Below, one piece after another: positions 22,687-33,615 of a stretch of 64,000 nucleotides of DNA. The DNA comes from Rhyacophila brunnea. Taxonomy: Eukaryota; Arthropoda; Insecta; Trichoptera; Rhyacophilidae. The stretch spans positions 372,001 through 436,000 of the forward strand of contig JAGYXB010000518.1 of NCBI GenBank assembly GCA_022495005.1, written 5' to 3'. The notes under the pieces were generated by a model. It worked only from the letters and a program-made list of their open reading frames with translations. It ran no database searches and was not told where the DNA came from. Position numbers and translations under genes: made by a program. Every line of letters starts with the position of its first letter. The stretch's first letter is position 1.

Positions 22687-25332
22687 TGACATGACCCGGC
22701 TCACGGCTAGCTCAATAATGCTACCGGGCCGTCACTGAGGAGACTAGTGATGAATTAGGAGAGGTGGATCTCCTTTGTAGTATCACAACTTTTGAATTCC
22801 CGAATAAAACTCTCAGCTGGTGTGGTGCCGAATTTATTCAGGTACTAGAGTTCACGGTCACACAATAAGGTTAACTGTCATTGTTCCCGTAATTAAATCT
22901 CATTAAAGTATCAGCAAACTATTTATTTGTTCACTATAGGATCTCTGTGAAATCTTTCACAAATTCCCGAAAAGTCACACCTAATTCAGAGAATGTATAC
23001 GCAGATATTCTTTGGATATTTTTAATTCGAGAAATATTTTCCCATAAGAAAGAAAATATAAATTATTCTTTGGTCACACAGTATTAGGTTTATAAAAGAA
23101 TAGAATTATTTTATTGTTGTTTATAAAGTTTATTTATATTCACAGTGTATTTACAAATATTTATTTGTGATTACAGACTTGTTTACAGAAGGTTTGCTTA
23201 ATGTTTACAAATTTATTTACTAAAATTTGTTTTTATGTTTATGAATTTGTTTACAAAAGTTTATTTTATAATTATGTTTACTTAATAAAGTTTCAAAAAT
23301 TTATTTTATAATTCCGAAAAAAGATTTGTAAAATTTATTATTACAAACTGAGTTTATTAATTTGTTTTTATAAAACAAATCCGATCACGTAATTTATCCC
23401 GATTACGTCACCTCGTATGATGAGTAATGAAAAATGAAATTACTCCGCGAGCGCGTTACTATCGACAGATACGTGGTATTCGAGCTACGTTTTAGCGGTC
23501 GACGTCACTACCGACAGATACGTGTTATTCGCGCTACGTTTTGCGGCACACGTCACGACCGGCAGATACGAGATATTCGCGTTACTTTTTGCCCGTCGAT
23601 GGGGACTTATTGTAGGTAAATTTCACGAATGTTACTGAGAACCGTATCTCGTATCCGCGGAAGGACTGCTGCTTAGTAGGAGATCGCTGGTGAGAAGTGT
23701 AGAAACTAATGATTTTACGGGAAAAGTGGTCACCTTTTATACCCTTCGGATAGAGGTTTAACAGGAAACAGTCCGTAAGGGATAGCAGATGTATATCTTT
23801 CTCTCACGGGATAAATTTACATATATCTCCCGTTCCTGGCAACTTTCTAATAGAGATATCTTCTAATTAAATCGGGTTAAAATTACTCTACCTTATTTTC
23901 ACAAAATAAAGTTTCAATAGGGGTGTTTCAAGCACCCTCTAGAACAAGTCCCTTAAATACGCCGTAGCGGTGACGTAAGCAAAATAGTTGATTTTATATG
24001 ATTTTTCGTGTTCGAACGAAGGGGAAAGTTTCTAGCTTTCCATCGAGGTATCGGAATAAGTATTCGGGTACTAAATAAGGGAATGGCAGTCTTTAAACTT
24101 AAAATGTCAAAATGAAAGGTTGACACCCACGTACTAGTCCTTTCCACCACTCTTGGCCTTTTTAGGCCAATAGAATTTTACTAAGTTTTAATAAAACTAT
24201 TTGGAGCCGCAGAAAACGTTTCATTCGATATTTACCTTTCGGACGAACATTATTACGTGAAAATACTATAATATTATACTTAACATTTCAACTTAAATAT
24301 ATAAATGCTTAATCCTAACAAGATGTTATTTACAAGCGACTACAAATTTATTTAGTCTTTAATAGTGGCTTTTCCATAGTAATCTAAACGTAACCTTGAA
24401 TCTATTTTTATCTGGCAACTCAACACAGCCGGGCCGTAAATTCTAGTCGAACAGAATTCAGTTAAGGTTCAAGGTCACGCGCCAGTTTGTGTTTTTAGTC
24501 GCAGTATTTGATTCTTTTATTACTTAGGAGGCAATTAAGATTTATTATTGTTTATGGGTAGAAACCCATCTATACCAGAATCTCAAGTTTTTCCAATTGT
24601 TACTTTTACAATATTCATTATAGTCAGCAAGTTATAGCATTAACAAAATCTATAATTATAATTACGCGTCTATAGATATAGATACGCGTTTACAATATTT
24701 TTATAACGGTAGTTAACTCCTATCTTGTATTGATAAAATTAGTATTAAAATTCTTTATTTACAATTATACAGTATATAAATTTATAAATATTCAATTTTC
24801 TTTTCCAATTTTCATACACTTCCATTATAGCTATAAAAGTTATTGAAGCATGTACCTGCTTAATTTTACGTAAACAATCTCTCCCATAACTTATTTTCTA
24901 AGTTTAATGGAGATTTCCCGGAAATTATTTCCGAAATAGATCGATTTGAAATTTCATGGCGTGTCATTTCGAGGTCTGCGGTCACAGCGTTCCAATTACA
25001 CTTGAACAGTCTCGATTCTTCGAGGCGAAATTTTTTACGTAAAATTTTATTACATTTTACAAAGAAAAGGTTAACAACATACATTTTACTTCCTAATACT
25101 AAACGATTACGCTACTGGTTACCTGTTCATGGTCTTTTTCGACCATTTCTTCTCTGCTTCTTCCATAGTTTAGGACCATGGGACTTATATATTCTGTTTG
25201 TACCTTGTCGTGAGGTTGTCGCACGGCTATTGAGAAGTAGAATTGACTACAAGGCTAGATTTGTATAGTTATGTCGTTAAACCATACTCTGCCATAAACA
25301 CTAACTGAAGGTCGGCGTTTTTGTTCGTGTCA
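22687..25332 (-). repeat. 3' LTR of the gag-only element
   Basis: 2646 bp and nearly identical to the 5' LTR. Examples of differences: TTTAGTCTTT versus TTTCGTCCTT near the middle, and a one-base run change in GGCCTTTTTAGG. Confidence 0.9.
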
Positions 25333-25348
25333 AATGCCCACCCTTAAT
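25333..25348 (-). promoter_or_regulatory. Polypurine tract of the gag-only element
   Basis: Minus strand ATTAAGGGTGGGCATT abuts the 3' LTR, the expected place for plus-strand priming. Confidence 0.5.
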
Positions 25349-26189
25349 AAAGACATAACTGTATATGTCTAGTCTCAATTCACCATTGCCACACCTCAGG
25401 ACTTAGTAATATGCAAAGCGATAAAGCAACAGTAAAGCATATTCAAAATAAAATACACAAAATCTGCGCATGCACACAAAGTTTTTCTTTTACTTTTTAT
25501 AATTAATATTCGCCCAGATTCAGGTCTTAAAATTCTAATTAATAAAAGAAAATTATATAATTCAATAATTCTGAAGTTAAAAATTTTATTTTGAGGACGG
25601 TGAGTGCTGTATGGGACGACTACTGCTTTTCCTGCCGAGGGACAACCGCAAGGAAGAGGACTCACGGAGACGCTCCCTTTACGACCCACGGACAGAAGTA
25701 GAGTTCGACTTCCCGTCGCGAATCACGTTCCCGCTTACTAGAAAATACGGCATAGTACCATGATATGCCAGGGAGACTCCCCTGACAATACCTTTAATAT
25801 TAAATTACATAGGGTCATTTAAACCTATTTAATCTAACGCTCAATACTCCTAGCTATATATTACATTCTACAAGAATTTGAAATCAATCCCAATCAAGAG
25901 AATTATTTTTCGCAGCTCCGAATACTAATAAGGACTTAGCGTGAAAGTTACGAACTTCCCCACGCCTAAATTAGCAACGCTCTCTTCATTTCGCAGCTCC
26001 GAATACTAATAAGGACTTAGCGTGAAAGTTACGAACTTCCCCACGCCTAGATTAGCAACACGTCTTCATTTCGCAGCTCCGAATACTATTAGGGGCTTAG
26101 CGTGGAAGTCAAGGACTTCCCCATGCCCTAATTAGCAACACTTTCTTCGTTTTGCTCTCCCCGAAGACTTATTTCTTTCTCGCTTCGAG

Positions 26190-26830
26190 AAAAGACTCGT
26201 TTGCTTCGATAATAGACTTATTTCTTTATCGCTCCTCTCGAAGACTTGTTGTTTGCTCCGATAATAGACTTATTTCTTTATCGCTCCTCTCGAAGACTTG
26301 TGGTTTGCTCCGATAATAGACTTATTTCTTTATCGCTCCTCTCGAAGACTTGTTGTTTGCTTTGATAATAGACTTATTTCTTTATCGCTCCTCTCAAAGA
26401 CTTGTTGTTTGCTTCGATAATAGACTTATTTCTTTATCGCTCCTCTCGAAGACTTGTGGTTTGCTCCGATAATAGACTTATTTCTTTATCGCTCCTCTCG
26501 AAGACTTGTGGTTTGCTCCGATAATAGACTTATTTCTTTATCGCTCCTCTCGAAGACTTGTTTGTTTCGCAGCTCCGAATACTAATAAGGACTTAGCGTG
26601 AAAGTCACGGACTTCCCCACGCCTTAATTAGCAACACGTTCTTCGTTTCGCTCTCCCCGAAGACTTATTTCTCTTTCGCTTCGAGAAAAGACTTGTTTTT
26701 CGCTTCGATCAGAGACTTATTTCTTTATCGCTCCTCTCGAAGTCTTATCGCTCGCTTCGATAATAGACTTATTTCTTTATCGCTCCTCTCGAAGACTTAT
26801 AGCTCGGTTTAGTTAGAGACTTAGCTTACA
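26190..26830 (-). repeat. 52-bp tandem array in the gag-only element
   Basis: The anchor CTCCTCTCGAAG recurs at 26232, 26284, 26336, 26388 (one mismatch), 26440, 26492 and 26544, exactly 52 bp apart, with two further units near 26731 and 26782 after an interposed hairpin repeat. It lies in the 3' untranslated part of the element. Confidence 0.9.
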
Positions 26831-26876
26831 GGCGATGGCGGTAGCGATCGCTTTGAGCGACGCTTACCTGATCGGC

Positions 26877-27370
26877 CTATACGCTGATACTGACGTTTGG
26901 GGGCGCATTCCGGATGGGGGCGTCTCGTAAGACAGCGTCCAACGCATCCCGCCACTCGCCAAAGGTAGTACCTTGATCTTTGCTCCAGGGCGTTGGGAAG
27001 TCGGTCCTCGCAGGGCGCCGCCCTCCCAATCGTCCCATCCTCCTAGATTCTCTCTTGGGGGGCGCTATCTTGATGGGGGCGTCCCGTAGGACTGCGTCCA
27101 ACGCATCCAGCCTCTCGCCAAGGGTCATCTCTTCATTAGATATTGTCGAGTCAACAATTCTTTCTACTTCAGCTCCTCCACCGCTAAGTTCGGAATCTGT
27201 TCCTGAACTCGCCAGTAGTTCTTCCCGCGCACATTCCTGCGCATCCATACGACGTTCTGACAGGGCGTGCACTCCCTCGTCTCTGTCGCTGGTAGCTTTG
27301 GAAAGCGGCGTAGGTGATACCACCGGGTCGTCTGCTCTTTCATTAGCCAGATTCTTCTCAAACTATTTCG
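26877..27370 (-). CDS. Small downstream frame with an internal repeat (hypothetical)
   Basis: Open on the minus strand in a different phase from the upstream frame, about 160 codons, with an ATG-less head before about 27323. The segment LDALDAVLRDAP and its near copy (WRDALDAVLRDAPI) occur twice about 50 residues apart, either side of a basic RRMGRLGGRRPAR stretch. It may be a remnant of a longer protein or a chance frame. No domain recognised. Confidence 0.35.
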
Positions 27371-27399
27371 CACCGCAGCTCCGAATACTAGTAAAGGAC

Positions 27400-29052
27400 T
27401 TAGCGTGGAAGCCATGCGCTTCCCCATGCCTTAACTAGCAACACTCTTTCCGCTATTAATTTAAAATATATTACACTTATCACTGATATGTATATCACGC
27501 TTATCATAATCATATATATCAAATTAATACTAGTATTTAAAACACTCTTATTACTAACATTTTTATCAAATTTAATATTTAAATCTTTAGGAGGTAAACT
27601 ATTTTTATTACGTGCAATTGCAGTAGTTGGCAATTTCTCTTCACCCGGCGCATCCAACGTACTACCTACAATTGTCCACGTACTTCTGACTACGCTATTT
27701 GGACGGTCTGCAGTCGTTACAGATGGTAGTGTCTTTTGACACGCCGCAAAATTCTGTCCCCGACTACACCTGTCCCTAGGATCTAAAATATTTACAGAAC
27801 CGAGAAAATCCGTAGATATTTTGCTTTGTTGGTCATGGGCCGCCGTAGCTGAGTCCCATAACTCTTGTTCTTCGTTATTGAGTATATCACCGCCTTTGAG
27901 ACGATGATCATACACAACAACTCTTTCGTCACTATATCTAGCTTTATCTATATACATTAAGTTCATGTTTCTTAGTTCAAACTTAACGCTATCAAAATTA
28001 ATCCTATTAAGCTTACGTAACTTATTTTTAACATTCTTAATACTAAAGGACTTACATTTACTTGATTTTTGTTTAAGATAACGATTATAGTCATCTAATG
28101 CTATGAGCTCTTCTTCATTAAGTTTATTTCGCCTTAATTTACCGAAGGTATTAATGTTTTGTAGTCGACGATTAGTTCGACTCTTCCTAATAATATTCTT
28201 AACGTCAGCCTCGTGGGGTCTGTTCGCTAATTTAAAAGGTGAGTCCCTTCCTAAAGTTTCGTTGCTCGATTGCAACGACGATCGACTATCTAAACTACAT
28301 ACATCGCTATTAATTTCAAGTAAACTGCCAGCTTCGGCTTTAGTATAATTAGTACTATTAATATTTTTACACAAATGGTTAGCGGAAGCACAATAATTCG
28401 TTAAATTATTTGTTACAAGAGATCTGTCGTCAGTATCGACGAGACTACAGTTACTTACGTTTGCCGATGTTCTCAGCACACCAATAGCGCCACTGCTTAC
28501 GCCTTCGCCGCATCCACTGCTAGCTGTCTTTAACTGCTTATCTTGATAACCTTCTTCCTTGTTGCCAACATTTATTTCATAACTTCCTAATTCTAATTTA
28601 TCTAAAAACTTTTTATATTCTATTTCGCCGCCGGTAAAAGAATTATTAGCTCGCGAAGTCTCAACATTGGACAACGTCTTACCGCTATTCTTTTTATTAA
28701 GATTTTCTACTATTTTACTAGCAGAATTATTAATATCGCGTTTGCGATAATTCTCCGGTCTTACGCTGCTATCCTTTACAAGAGGACCTGTACAAAGATT
28801 AACTTGGTTACTGGGGCCAGCTTCGACCTCACAGTGAACCTTAGGGTTAAATGATTTCACCGGAAGGGTGTCCTTCAGTTCACTTTCACAGTTAACCCTA
28901 TTCGCCAGAAGAGCGTCTATGTCACTAGCTAGAACTCGGCTGAACGGCGTTCGAGGAACGTTCGTGTCACCTTCTTGAGTCTTCTCTTCGGCGGTCCGCC
29001 AGTGTTCGTCGTCTTGGAGCCATCGACGATCAACCCGGCCCGCGAGCCGTCT
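27400..29052 (-). CDS. Second reading frame in phase with gag (Ser/Asn/Lys-rich, unknown function)
   Basis: The minus strand is open in the gag frame from just after the gag TGA to 27400, 550 residues. There is no good ATG at its head, so it would need stop readthrough or internal initiation. It is rich in Ser, Asn, Lys and Arg. A basic block lies in the middle (NRRLQNINTFGKLRRNK, KNVKNKLRKLNR) and a hydrophobic segment near the C-terminus (INLIYMIMISVIYISVIS). No DTG/DSG protease motif, reverse transcriptase or integrase motif is visible. In position it replaces the linker plus pol of the related element at 36390. Function is unknown; an expanded gag-pol linker or an acquired sequence are both possible. 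Confidence 0.6.
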   Translation of the reverse strand, partial: RRLAGRVDRRWLQDDEHWRTAEEKTQEGDTNVPRTPFSRVLASDIDALLANRVNCESELKDTLPVKSFNPKVHCEVEAGPSNQVNLCTGPLVKDSSVRPENYRKRDINNSASKIVENLNKKNSGKTLSNVETSRANNSFTGGEIEYKKFLDKLELGSYEINVGNKEEGYQDKQLKTASSGCGEGVSSGAIGVLRTSANVSNCSLVDTDDRSLVTNNLTNYCASANHLCKNINSTNYTKAEAGSLLEINSDVCSLDSRSSLQSSNETLGRDSPFKLANRPHEADVKNIIRKSRTNRRLQNINTFGKLRRNKLNEEELIALDDYNRYLKQKSSKCKSFSIKNVKNKLRKLNRINFDSVKFELRNMNLMYIDKARYSDERVVVYDHRLKGGDILNNEEQELWDSATAAHDQQSKISTDFLGSVNILDPRDRCSRGQNFAACQKTLPSVTTADRPNSVVRSTWTIVGSTLDAPGEEKLPTTAIARNKNSLPPKDLNIKFDKNVSNKSVLNTSINLIYMIMISVIYISVISVIYFKLIAERVLLVKAWGSAWLPR

Positions 29053-30090
29053 TCATGGCTCCTTTCTGGTCTGCTGAGCTGCTTGCCTGTCTGGGCAATC
29101 CTTGTTTTCATGGAAGCCAGGACAATGTTGACAGCGCCTTTGTCTGGCACCGCCTCGCTCATCAATGCGAGGACGTGGGCGGTACGCAGGTCTTTCCGAA
29201 TCGTTTTGCTGGTCTGATTGCCGTGGAGGCCTTTTATCAACAGCCTCCGTGGTCTTATCAGATTTCGCGTTAGTCTCTTGTACCGAACGCGGCTTCTCGC
29301 GCCAAGTATTTTGCTGAGCGGGCCTCTTTTCATTATTCGCCTTGACGGCATTTGCTGGAGATGGCACGGAAGCCAATGCCGATTTCAATGGTCGAAGTGT
29401 ATGAGCTACTTCAAGCAGCTCGTCCATCGTCTTCCATTTCTCTTGATTAACCCTTATCTGATCGCTCACAGTGAGTAGGTCATAAAAGGTCGAAGCCAGG
29501 GTTTCCGACTTCATCTCTGGAAGGAGTACCTCGGCTAACTCCATCTTCTTCAGGAGGAAACCATAAGCTCCCTCTTGAGGTCCTTGCTCTTTATGTTCGA
29601 GCTCCGTTCGTTGAGCACGACGTCTTGAAGGCGATTCGAAGTGCTCTTTCAGGTCGTTACTAAACGACCGCCAACTGTCCGATGTGTCAATATTCTTGGC
29701 CCAAGTCTTGGCCTCTCCTCTGAGCTGACGTATAGCCAACTCTGTCCAATTCTCAGCTGGGTACTTCACAGCTTCGCAATATTCTCTGCAGCGTCGGAGA
29801 AAAAGTTCAACGCTCTGCTTTGGGCTACCCTCATAGGTGGAATGGAGTTCCGGCTTAACATGGCACGGGGTACATACGGCTGGTTCTGGTGGTGCCATTT
29901 TTTGTTTGGGATCCGACGTGCTTACTTGCAAAAATGAATCCTCTTCGGGGAATACTTGCGCGTTTTGCAAGCCTTCTTCCAATATGAAGTCTTCTTCTAC
30001 ACTCGGACCCGGAACAGGGTTCGGCATAATTTCTTCGAATTCCTCCGTCCCCTGGAGTTGGAAGAAGCGGACCTTCGACCGTAAATTCAT
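29053..30090 (-). CDS. gag: Gag polyprotein of the gag-only element
   Basis: 345 residues from an ATG at 30090. Gag is the structural protein that packages element RNA into virus-like particles. Residues about 75-235 (KPELHSTYEGSPKQ...WTELAIRQLRGEAKTW...RTELEHKEQ) form a Ty3/Gypsy-type capsid-like region, and a zinc knuckle near residues 320-333 reads CQHCPGFHENKDC, a C-x2-C-x3-H-x4-C form one residue shorter than the canonical x4 spacing. The capsid-like region is homologous to gag at 38917-40029 (shared patterns AKTW, QRTEL, FxDLL, DQxRV, LDELL/MDELL). The frame ends in TGA followed by AGA, after which the same frame stays open for 550 codons. Confidence 0.85.
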   Translation of the reverse strand: MNLRSKVRFFQLQGTEEFEEIMPNPVPGPSVEEDFILEEGLQNAQVFPEEDSFLQVSTSDPKQKMAPPEPAVCTPCHVKPELHSTYEGSPKQSVELFLRRCREYCEAVKYPAENWTELAIRQLRGEAKTWAKNIDTSDSWRSFSNDLKEHFESPSRRRAQRTELEHKEQGPQEGAYGFLLKKMELAEVLLPEMKSETLASTFYDLLTVSDQIRVNQEKWKTMDELLEVAHTLRPLKSALASVPSPANAVKANNEKRPAQQNTWREKPRSVQETNAKSDKTTEAVDKRPPRQSDQQNDSERPAYRPRPRIDERGGARQRRCQHCPGFHENKDCPDRQAAQQTRKEP

Positions 30091-30945
30091 ATAAAAATTC
30101 AGCTATCGATTGCGCCGGTTTTCAGCTTCCTACGACCACCCGTTCGTCCGCAATCGACGTTTAAAGTATTTTGAGGGCATGCGCTGCTTGTCGCTGATAA
30201 CCCTGAAGGCTTGCAACTCCTGTTACAAGCGTCCAATCTTCTCCGTTTAAAATCTTATATTGTAATAGGTACAGGCCTTCATGTACCTATACCCATGACG
30301 TCACGGTAGTTATGATAATTATCGAGATTTTAATATACAAAGTAGTATAAATTTATTTTTTCAAAAATTTTTTTCTTTGTCTGGGTTCTTGTACCTATAC
30401 TTGTATGGTACTCAACTTTATATTAGAAAAAAGCTTAAAAATTCACACGAAATTTTTATTGTGCATTTTATTCTTAATTCTATTATTTCTGTTACGGTGA
30501 GTAACACAATTTATTTTTATACTTTCTTTATGGCTTAAAAGGGTCAGAAAGATCCTTTGGACAGTCTCATCGACATACTTTTGCTTAATGTCGGTATCTG
30601 ACTCTAATAAATTACCAAAAGTATTTATTTTATTTATTCTTTCCTTTTCCAAGTATATCAAGAAAAGTATTCTATATATAGTTGCCTTTACGTATATATT
30701 CTTCTCCAAATTATATTTTTCAAAAGTATTCATCACTGGTTCCTCGTTAATGCGAGTTACACTTTATTTCATTGTACTCACATTTATAAAGTTGAGGTAG
30801 ATCGCTCTTGTAGCTCCGGTATAAGGTTCTTAAAACCTCTCAGGTAACCACAATTCATTGATACACTTCACAATATATTGTTTTTAAAATCTTTTAGTAG
30901 ATCTTAGTTGTAGGATCGTTCAGGTTTTCGCAACCTGAAGATGCC

Positions 30946-30963
30946 GCACGCATTTGGGCGCCA
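30946..30963 (-). promoter_or_regulatory. Primer-binding site of the gag-only element
   Basis: Minus strand reads TGGCGCCCAAATGCGTGC three bases after the 5' LTR. The TGG start (pairing with tRNA CCA ends) and TGGCGCC core fit a tRNA-primed LTR element. The tRNA identity is not assigned. Confidence 0.7.
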
Positions 30964-30966
30964 TAA

Positions 30967-33611
30967 TGACATGACCCGGCTCACGGCTAGCTCAATAATG
31001 CTACCGGGCCGTCACTGAGGAGACTAGTGATGAATTAGGAGAGGTGGATCTCCTTTGTAGTATCACAACTTTTGAATTCCCGAATAAAACTCTCAGCTGG
31101 TGTGGTGCCGAATTTATTCAGGTACTAGAGTTCACGGTCACACAATAAGGTTAACTGTCATTGTTCCCGTAATTAAATCTCATTAAAGTATCAGCAAACT
31201 ATTTATTTGTTCACTATAGGATCTCTGTGAAATCTTTCACAAATTCCCGAAAAGTCACACCTAATTCAGAGAATGTATACGCAGATATTCTTTGGATATT
31301 TTTAATTCGAGAAATATTTTCCCATAAGAAAGAAAATATAAATTATTCTTTGGTCACACAGTATTAGGTTTATAAAAAAGAATAGAATTATTTTATTGTT
31401 GTTTATAAAGTTTATTTATATTCACAGTGTATTTACAAATATTTATTTGTGATTTACAGACTTGTTTACAGAAGGTTTGCTTAATGTTTACAAATTTATT
31501 TACTAAAATTTGTTTTTATGTTTATGAATTTGTTTACAAAAGTTTATTTTATAATTATGTTTACTTAATAAAGTTTCAAAAATTTATTTTATAATTCCGA
31601 AAAGATTTGTAAAATTTATTATTACAAACTGAGTTTATTAATTTGTTTTTATAAAACAAATCCGATCACGTAATTTATCCCGATTACGTCACCTCGTATG
31701 ATGAGTAATGAAAAATGAAATTACTCCGCGAGCGCGTTACTATCGACAGATACGTGGTATTCGAGCTACGTTTTAGCGGTCGACGTCACTACCGACAGAT
31801 ACGTGTTATTCGCGCTACGTTTTGCGGCACACGTCACGACCGGCAGATACGAGATATTCGCGTTACTTTTTGCCCGTCGATGGGGACTTATTGTAGGTAA
31901 ATTTCACGAATGTTACTGAGAACCGTATCTCGTATCCGCGGAAGGACTGCTGCTTAGTAGGAGATCGCTGGTGAGAAGTGTAGAAACTAATGATTTTACG
32001 GGAAAAGTGGTCACCTTTTATACCCTTCGGATAGAGGTTTAACAGGAAACAGTCCGTAAGGGATAGCAGATGTATATCTTTCTCTCACGGGATAAATTTA
32101 CATATATCTCCCGTTCCTGGCAACTTTCTAATAGAGATATCTTCTAATTAAATCGGGTTAAAATTACTCTACCTTATTTTCACAAAATAAAGTTTCAATA
32201 GGGGTGTTTCAAGCACCCTCTAGAACAAGTCCCTTAAATACGCCGTAGCGGTGACGTAAGCAAAATAGTTGATTTTATATGATTTTTCGTGTTCGAACGA
32301 AGGGGAAAGTTTCTAGCTTTCCATCGAGGTATCGGAATAAGTATTCGGGTACTAAATAAGGGAATGGCAGTCTTTAAACTTAAAATGTCAAAATGAAAGG
32401 TTGACACCCACGTACTAGTCCTTTCCACCACTCTTGGCCTTTTAGGCCAATAGAATTTTACTAAGTTTTAATAAAACTATTTGGAGCCGCAGAAAACGTT
32501 TCATTCGATATTTACCTTTCGGACGAACATTATTACGTGAAAATACTATAATATTATACTTAACATTTCAACTTAAATATATAAATGCTTAATCCTAACA
32601 AGATGTTATTTACAAGCGACTACAAATTTATTTCGTCCTTAATAGTGGCTTTTCCATAGTAATCTAAACGTAACCTTGAATCTATTTTTATCTGGCAACT
32701 CAACACAGCCGGGCCGTAAATTCTAGTCGAACAGAATTCAGTTAAGGTTCAAGGTCACGCGCCAGTTTGTGTTTTTAGTCGCAGTATTTGATTCTTTTAT
32801 TACTTAGGAGGCAATTAAGATTTATTATTGTTTATGGGTAGAAACCCATCTATACCAGAATCTCAAGTTTTTCCAATTGTTACTTTTACAATATTCATTA
32901 TAGTCAGCAAGTTATAGCATTAACAAAATCTATAATTATAATTACGCGTCTATAGATATAGATACGCGTTTACAATATTTTTATAACGGTAGTTAACTCC
33001 TATCTTGTATTGATAAAATTAGTATTAAAATTCTTTATTTACAATTATACAGTATATAAATTTATAAATATTCAATTTTCTTTTCCAATTTTCATACACT
33101 TCCATTATAGCTATAAAAGTTATTGAAGCATGTACCTGCTTAATTTTACGTAAACAATCTCTCCCATAACTTATTTTCTAAGTTTAATGGAGATTTCCCG
33201 GAAATTATTTCCGAAATAGATCGATTTGAAATTTCATGACGTGTCATTTCGAGGTCTGTGGTCACAGCGTTCCAATTACACTTGAGCAGTCTCGATTCTT
33301 CGAGGCGAAATTTTTTACGTAAAATTTTATTACATTTACAAAGAAAAGGTTAACAACATACATTTTACTTCCTAATACTAAACGATTACGCTACTGGTTA
33401 CCTGTTCATGGTCTTTTTCGACCATTTCTTCTCTGCTTCTTCCATAGTTTAGGACCATGGGACTTATATATTCTGTTTGTACCTTGTCGTGAGGTTGTCG
33501 CACGGCTATTGAGAAGTAGAATTGACTACAAGGCTAGATTTGTATAGTTATGTCGTTAAACCATACTCTGCCATAAACACTAACTGAAGGTCGGCGTTTT
33601 TGTTCGTGTCA
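30967..33611 (-). repeat. 5' LTR of the gag-only element
   Basis: 2645 bp, TG...CA with inverted TGACA/TGTCA tips. It is the upstream LTR in transcription, since the primer-binding site lies beside it at 30946-30963. Long for an insect LTR, and without an open frame of note. Confidence 0.9.
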
Positions 33612-33615
33612 ATAG

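Larger units (their letters stand above)
25911..27444 (-). repeat. Dispersed 70-80-bp hairpin repeats in the gag-only element
   Basis: Five copies of a unit starting CGCAGCTCCGAATACT at 25911, 25992, 26072, 26568 and 27374; the first two intervals are 81 and 80 bp. Each contains an inverted segment between GCGTG and CACGC/CATGC with an inner stem such as GAAGTC/GACTTC. The inner pairs change together between copies. Confidence 0.75.
22687..33611 (-). mobile_element. Gag-only LTR retrotransposon with 2.65-kb LTRs
   Basis: A complete 10.9-kb element. LTRs 22687-25332 and 30967-33611 start TGACA and end TGTCA and are flanked by the 4-bp duplication ATAG (22683-22686, 33612-33615). By eye the LTRs differ by about five substitutions and five short indels, so insertion is recent. 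Coding runs on the minus strand: primer site next to the right LTR, gag, a TGA-separated second frame, then a 1.5-kb repeat-rich tail and a purine tract. No protease, reverse transcriptase, RNase H or integrase motif was found in any frame, so it must depend on enzymes from elsewhere. Confidence 0.9.

Noticed and set aside
26190..26830. CRISPR-like regular spacing of repeats
   Set aside because: The units are contiguous 52-bp tandem copies with no unique spacers, inside a eukaryotic retrotransposon.
29053..29351. Overlapping minus-strand frame 28929-29351 as a gag-pol frameshift product
   Set aside because: The in-phase frame after the gag TGA is much longer, and the overlapping frame has no domain or similarity to the related element.
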